From positions 1-5,675 of the forward strand of contig JAJFMS010000283.1 in NCBI GenBank assembly GCA_020696885.1: DNA of 5,675 nt, given 5' to 3'. The notes under the pieces were generated by a model. It had not been told where the DNA came from, did no database searches, and saw nothing but the letters and a program-made list of their open reading frames with translations. Below, piece after piece: positions 3,890 through 5,675 of the stretch (positions are counted from its first letter, which is position 1; each line of letters opens with the position of its first letter). This DNA is from Armatimonadota bacterium (GTDB lineage Bacteria; Armatimonadota; SYMT01). Made by a program: the position numbers and the translations under genes.

Positions 3890-5675
3890 TTACCCGCCCT
3901 TGGCACGCCGCTCGGCGGCGCCGATTAGCAGCTCGAGCTGCTGGACTCTTGTCTGCAGCGGGAATAGCACGCTCGACGGCGACTCGCCGTGTTCCACCCG
4001 GGCGCGCTCTTGCCGGAGCTCGGTCATCGCGGCCTGCAGGTCCGCTCGGAGGAACTGGACCATCTCCCGTGGCTCAAGCGAAGCGGCCAGGCTAAGCGGA
4101 GCGCCACCCAGCTTAACGCGTCGCTCCGCTGCGCTGAGCAGCACCTCCAGCTTCCGAACCTTGGCGGTGAGCGGTTGGGCCTCGCGGGACGAGGAAACCC
4201 CCGCCTGAAAACGCGCGGAAGCCACGGACAACTCCTCCATCGTCGACTGAAGCTCCACCCGGAGGTACTGCAGCAGCTCGGTGGGCGAAAGCGTGCCGAT
4301 CAGCGCGGAGTAACTGCCGGACGGCGCGCCGGCTAGCTCCAGGAGCTCTCGATCCGTCAGCACAGCTCCCAGGACGGGCCGGGGCGGGGCGATCGGGCTA
4401 GCCGGTATCGGCGCGGGAGTGGCCGGCCTGGCGGGGATGGCCGGCTTGGCGGGAACAGGCGCTCGCGGCGGCGGCGGAGGGGTCGGCCGAGTGGCTCCCA
4501 GCTTTCGCCGTTGAGCTGTATCCCACTGCTTCAACGCATCCTGGTGTCGCTTCGCCTCCTGCCGCAGTAGGGACAGCTCCCGTTCCAACGCGGTCGTGCG
4601 CGCTCGCAGCCGGGCGGCCTCGGTCTCAGCGGCCCTGACCTGTGCGGCCGTCACGGCGCGTTCGGAGGCGGCCGACGCCGACGCAGCGAGCCTCCAGGGC
4701 ACCAGGCCCAGCAGCCCGATCCAGAGCGCGATCCCCACGATCCACGATCGTCGTCGCCCCACTAGGCGCCCTATCGCTAACATACCCAGTCTCCTTTCCA
4801 GTCCGTTACCCGTCTCGAGGATTCCGGCGGCGCTTAGCTCCACCGAAGGTGTAGCTTTCTGGCCCGCAGCCAGCCGCACCAGCAGCTCGCCGTAACCGCT
4901 CAGCGGCGCGGCGGTGATCTCAACCGTCAACGCGTCACACGCCATCTCCTGGGCCAGGCGCCACTCGCGGTGCGCCACCCACACCAGGGGATGGAAGAAG
5001 AAGAGCACCCGCGTGAGCACCGGCAGGTGCGCCCACAGGAGGTCCCGGCGCTTCACGTGGGCCAGCTCGTGCGCGAGGATCCATTCCTGCTCGGCCTCCG
5101 TGGCCTGCAGGCTCTGCGGGAGCACCACCGCCGGACGGATCACCCCCATCACCAGCGGGCCGCTCACCTCTGCCACCAGCAGCTCCGGCGTCTTCCGCAG
5201 CCGGAGCCGGGCGCAGAGGCGCTCGTGAATCCGGGCTGCGTCCGCATCTCGCAGAGTTTCGCAGCGGCGGCGCAGCGCCGCGGTCCGGCGCCCTTGCAGT
5301 CCCACCCGCAGCAGGTACCACCCGGCTCCGGCCAGCCAGGCCAGCAAGAGCCAGGCCGCCGGCTGGGGCCAGGATGCGGGTTGACGCTGTGGGGCGACTG
5401 GCGGCGCCGGGCTCGCGACCACCGGCCGCTCGAGAGCGACCACGCGGCGGTGGGTCCGTTCCAACCCCGGAGCGGTGACGCTCCCACCGATCGAAAGCAC
5501 AGGCGGCTCCGATGGCCGAGGAGGGAGGACGCGCAACTCCACGGGCGCGCCCCAAAAGAGGGCTAGCAGCAGCTTGGCGTAGGCCAGGCGCCAGACCCAG
5601 CAGCGGACGGAGCCCGGCAGGCGCGGCGCCAGCCGGCAGACCGCCCACGCCAGGCCCAGCGCCAGCGCGCCTTGC
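3890..5675 (-). CDS. M56-family membrane metallopeptidase (BlaR1/MecR1-like), 5'-partial, with coiled-coil and tandem-repeat tail
   Basis: The frame is open from the window's right edge to TAA at 3892-3890, giving at least 594 residues; the start lies beyond 5675. Numbering here is from the GTG codon at 5542, which is internal because 44 upstream codons encode M56-type N-terminal membrane sequence (for example W-R-L-A-Y-A-K-L-L-L-A-L-F-W). A transmembrane helix at 63-80 precedes the zinc-protease core: W-I-L-A-H-E-L-A-H at 154-162 (H-E-x-x-H, 5071-5057) and E-M-A-C-D-A-L at 199-205, whose Glu is the likely third zinc ligand. Another membrane segment lies at 266-285. After it come a charged coiled coil (about 295-345), a Pro/Ala linker (353-390) and two tandem helical repeats (417-480 and 488-550). 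Known M56 proteins sense a ligand outside the cell and cleave a BlaI/MecI repressor inside. Here no penicillin-binding domain is present, so the signal is unknown. A repressor gene would be expected just upstream, outside the window. Confidence 0.88.
   Translation of the reverse strand, partial: QGALALGLAWAVCRLAPRLPGSVRCWVWRLAYAKLLLALFWGAPVELRVLPPRPSEPPVLSIGGSVTAPGLERTHRRVVALERPVVASPAPPVAPQRQPASWPQPAAWLLLAWLAGAGWYLLRVGLQGRRTAALRRRCETLRDADAARIHERLCARLRLRKTPELLVAEVSGPLVMGVIRPAVVLPQSLQATEAEQEWILAHELAHVKRRDLLWAHLPVLTRVLFFFHPLVWVAHREWRLAQEMACDALTVEITAAPLSGYGELLVRLAAGQKATPSVELSAAGILETGNGLERRLGMLAIGRLVGRRRSWIVGIALWIGLLGLVPWRLAASASAASERAVTAAQVRAAETEAARLRARTTALERELSLLRQEAKRHQDALKQWDTAQRRKLGATRPTPPPPPRAPVPAKPAIPARPATPAPIPASPIAPPRPVLGAVLTDRELLELAGAPSGSYSALIGTLSPTELLQYLRVELQSTMEELSVASARFQAGVSSSREAQPLTAKVRKLEVLLSAAERRVKLGGAPLSLAASLEPREMVQFLRADLQAAMTELRQERARVEHGESPSSVLFPLQTRVQQLELLIGAAERRAKGG
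3893..4081 (-). repeat. Second copy of the M56 C-terminal tandem module
   Basis: These 63 codons encode S-L-E-P-R-E-M-V-Q-F-L-R through A-A-E-R-R-A-K-G-G, the last residues of the M56 protein. It aligns without gaps over 60 residues to the copy encoded at 4103-4294, with 27 identities by my count. A 7-residue linker joins them. The predicted structure is two helices with leucines and charged residues at heptad-like spacing. Confidence 0.75.
4103..4294 (-). repeat. First copy of the M56 C-terminal tandem module
   Basis: These 64 codons encode T-L-S-P-T-E-L-L-Q-Y-L-R through A-A-E-R-R-V-K-L-G-G. Conserved with the second copy are the opening x-L-x-P-x-E-x-x-Q-x-L-R-x-x-L-Q, the central E-L and A-R, and the closing L-E-x-L-x-x-A-A-E-R-R. 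The duplication is clear in protein but no longer close in DNA, so it is not recent. Confidence 0.75.

Noticed and set aside
5540..5542. GTG as the start of the M56 gene
   Set aside because: The frame stays open for 44 more codons to the window edge and these encode hydrophobic sequence typical of the M56 N-terminus, so the gene begins outside the window.
4935..5648. Minus-strand frame (237 codons) and plus-strand frame at 4970-5566 overlapping the M56 gene
   Set aside because: Both overlap the H-E-L-A-H core in other frames and have low-complexity composition.
1..5675. tRNA, rRNA, CRISPR arrays, transposases or phage genes
   Set aside because: I looked on both strands and saw no cloverleaf, repeat-spacer array, terminal inverted repeats or mobile-element proteins.

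Overview
This is a GC-rich chromosomal window with compact coding and short intergenic gaps. The gene content is a universal stress protein, two DinB-fold proteins, a VOC protein, a secreted protein with secretin/TonB-short-N-terminus-like modules, and an M56 membrane metallopeptidase. This suggests a free-living bacterium from a less-studied high-GC phylum. The STN-like secreted protein and the M56 protein with a long tail remind me most of Armatimonadota, with Acidobacteriota or Gemmatimonadota as alternatives. That placement is an impression, not a result. No mobile element, CRISPR array, tRNA or rRNA is visible.

Layout from left to right. The first 33 codons of a UspA-family gene run off the left edge on the minus strand (99 to 1). 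Next, on the minus strand, are a DinB-family gene (753-217) with a strong hairpin just past its stop, a VOC/glyoxalase-fold gene (1247-900), and a long gene for an exported protein of unknown function (3084-1330) that carries one clear and one probable STN-like module. A 222-bp divergent spacer with a near-perfect 18-bp palindrome separates this gene from a second, divergent DinB-fold gene on the plus strand (3307-3789). That gene converges on a BlaR1/MecR1-type M56 metallopeptidase gene (minus strand, stop at 3890, 5' end beyond the right edge), and a 9-bp-stem hairpin lies between the two. No stretch longer than 300 bases lacks a gene; the largest gap is 3085-3306.

How the genes may work together. 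The four minus-strand genes on the left could be partly co-transcribed, but the gaps (82, 146 and 117 bp) do not show a tight operon. DinB, VOC and Usp proteins are typical of small-molecule detoxification or stress responses, and their clustering here is suggestive only. The M56 protein has the zinc-protease core of an antibiotic-sensing signal transducer. Its visible C-terminal part is a coiled coil, a proline-rich linker and two tandem copies of a ~63-residue helical module, rather than a penicillin-binding sensor. Its usual partner, a BlaI/MecI-type repressor gene, is not visible and would be expected just beyond the right edge.

The least ordinary items are the tandem-repeat tail on the M56 protein, the duplicated STN-like architecture of the exported protein, and the altered metal triad of the second DinB-fold protein. 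I found no clear evidence of a wholly new multi-gene system.
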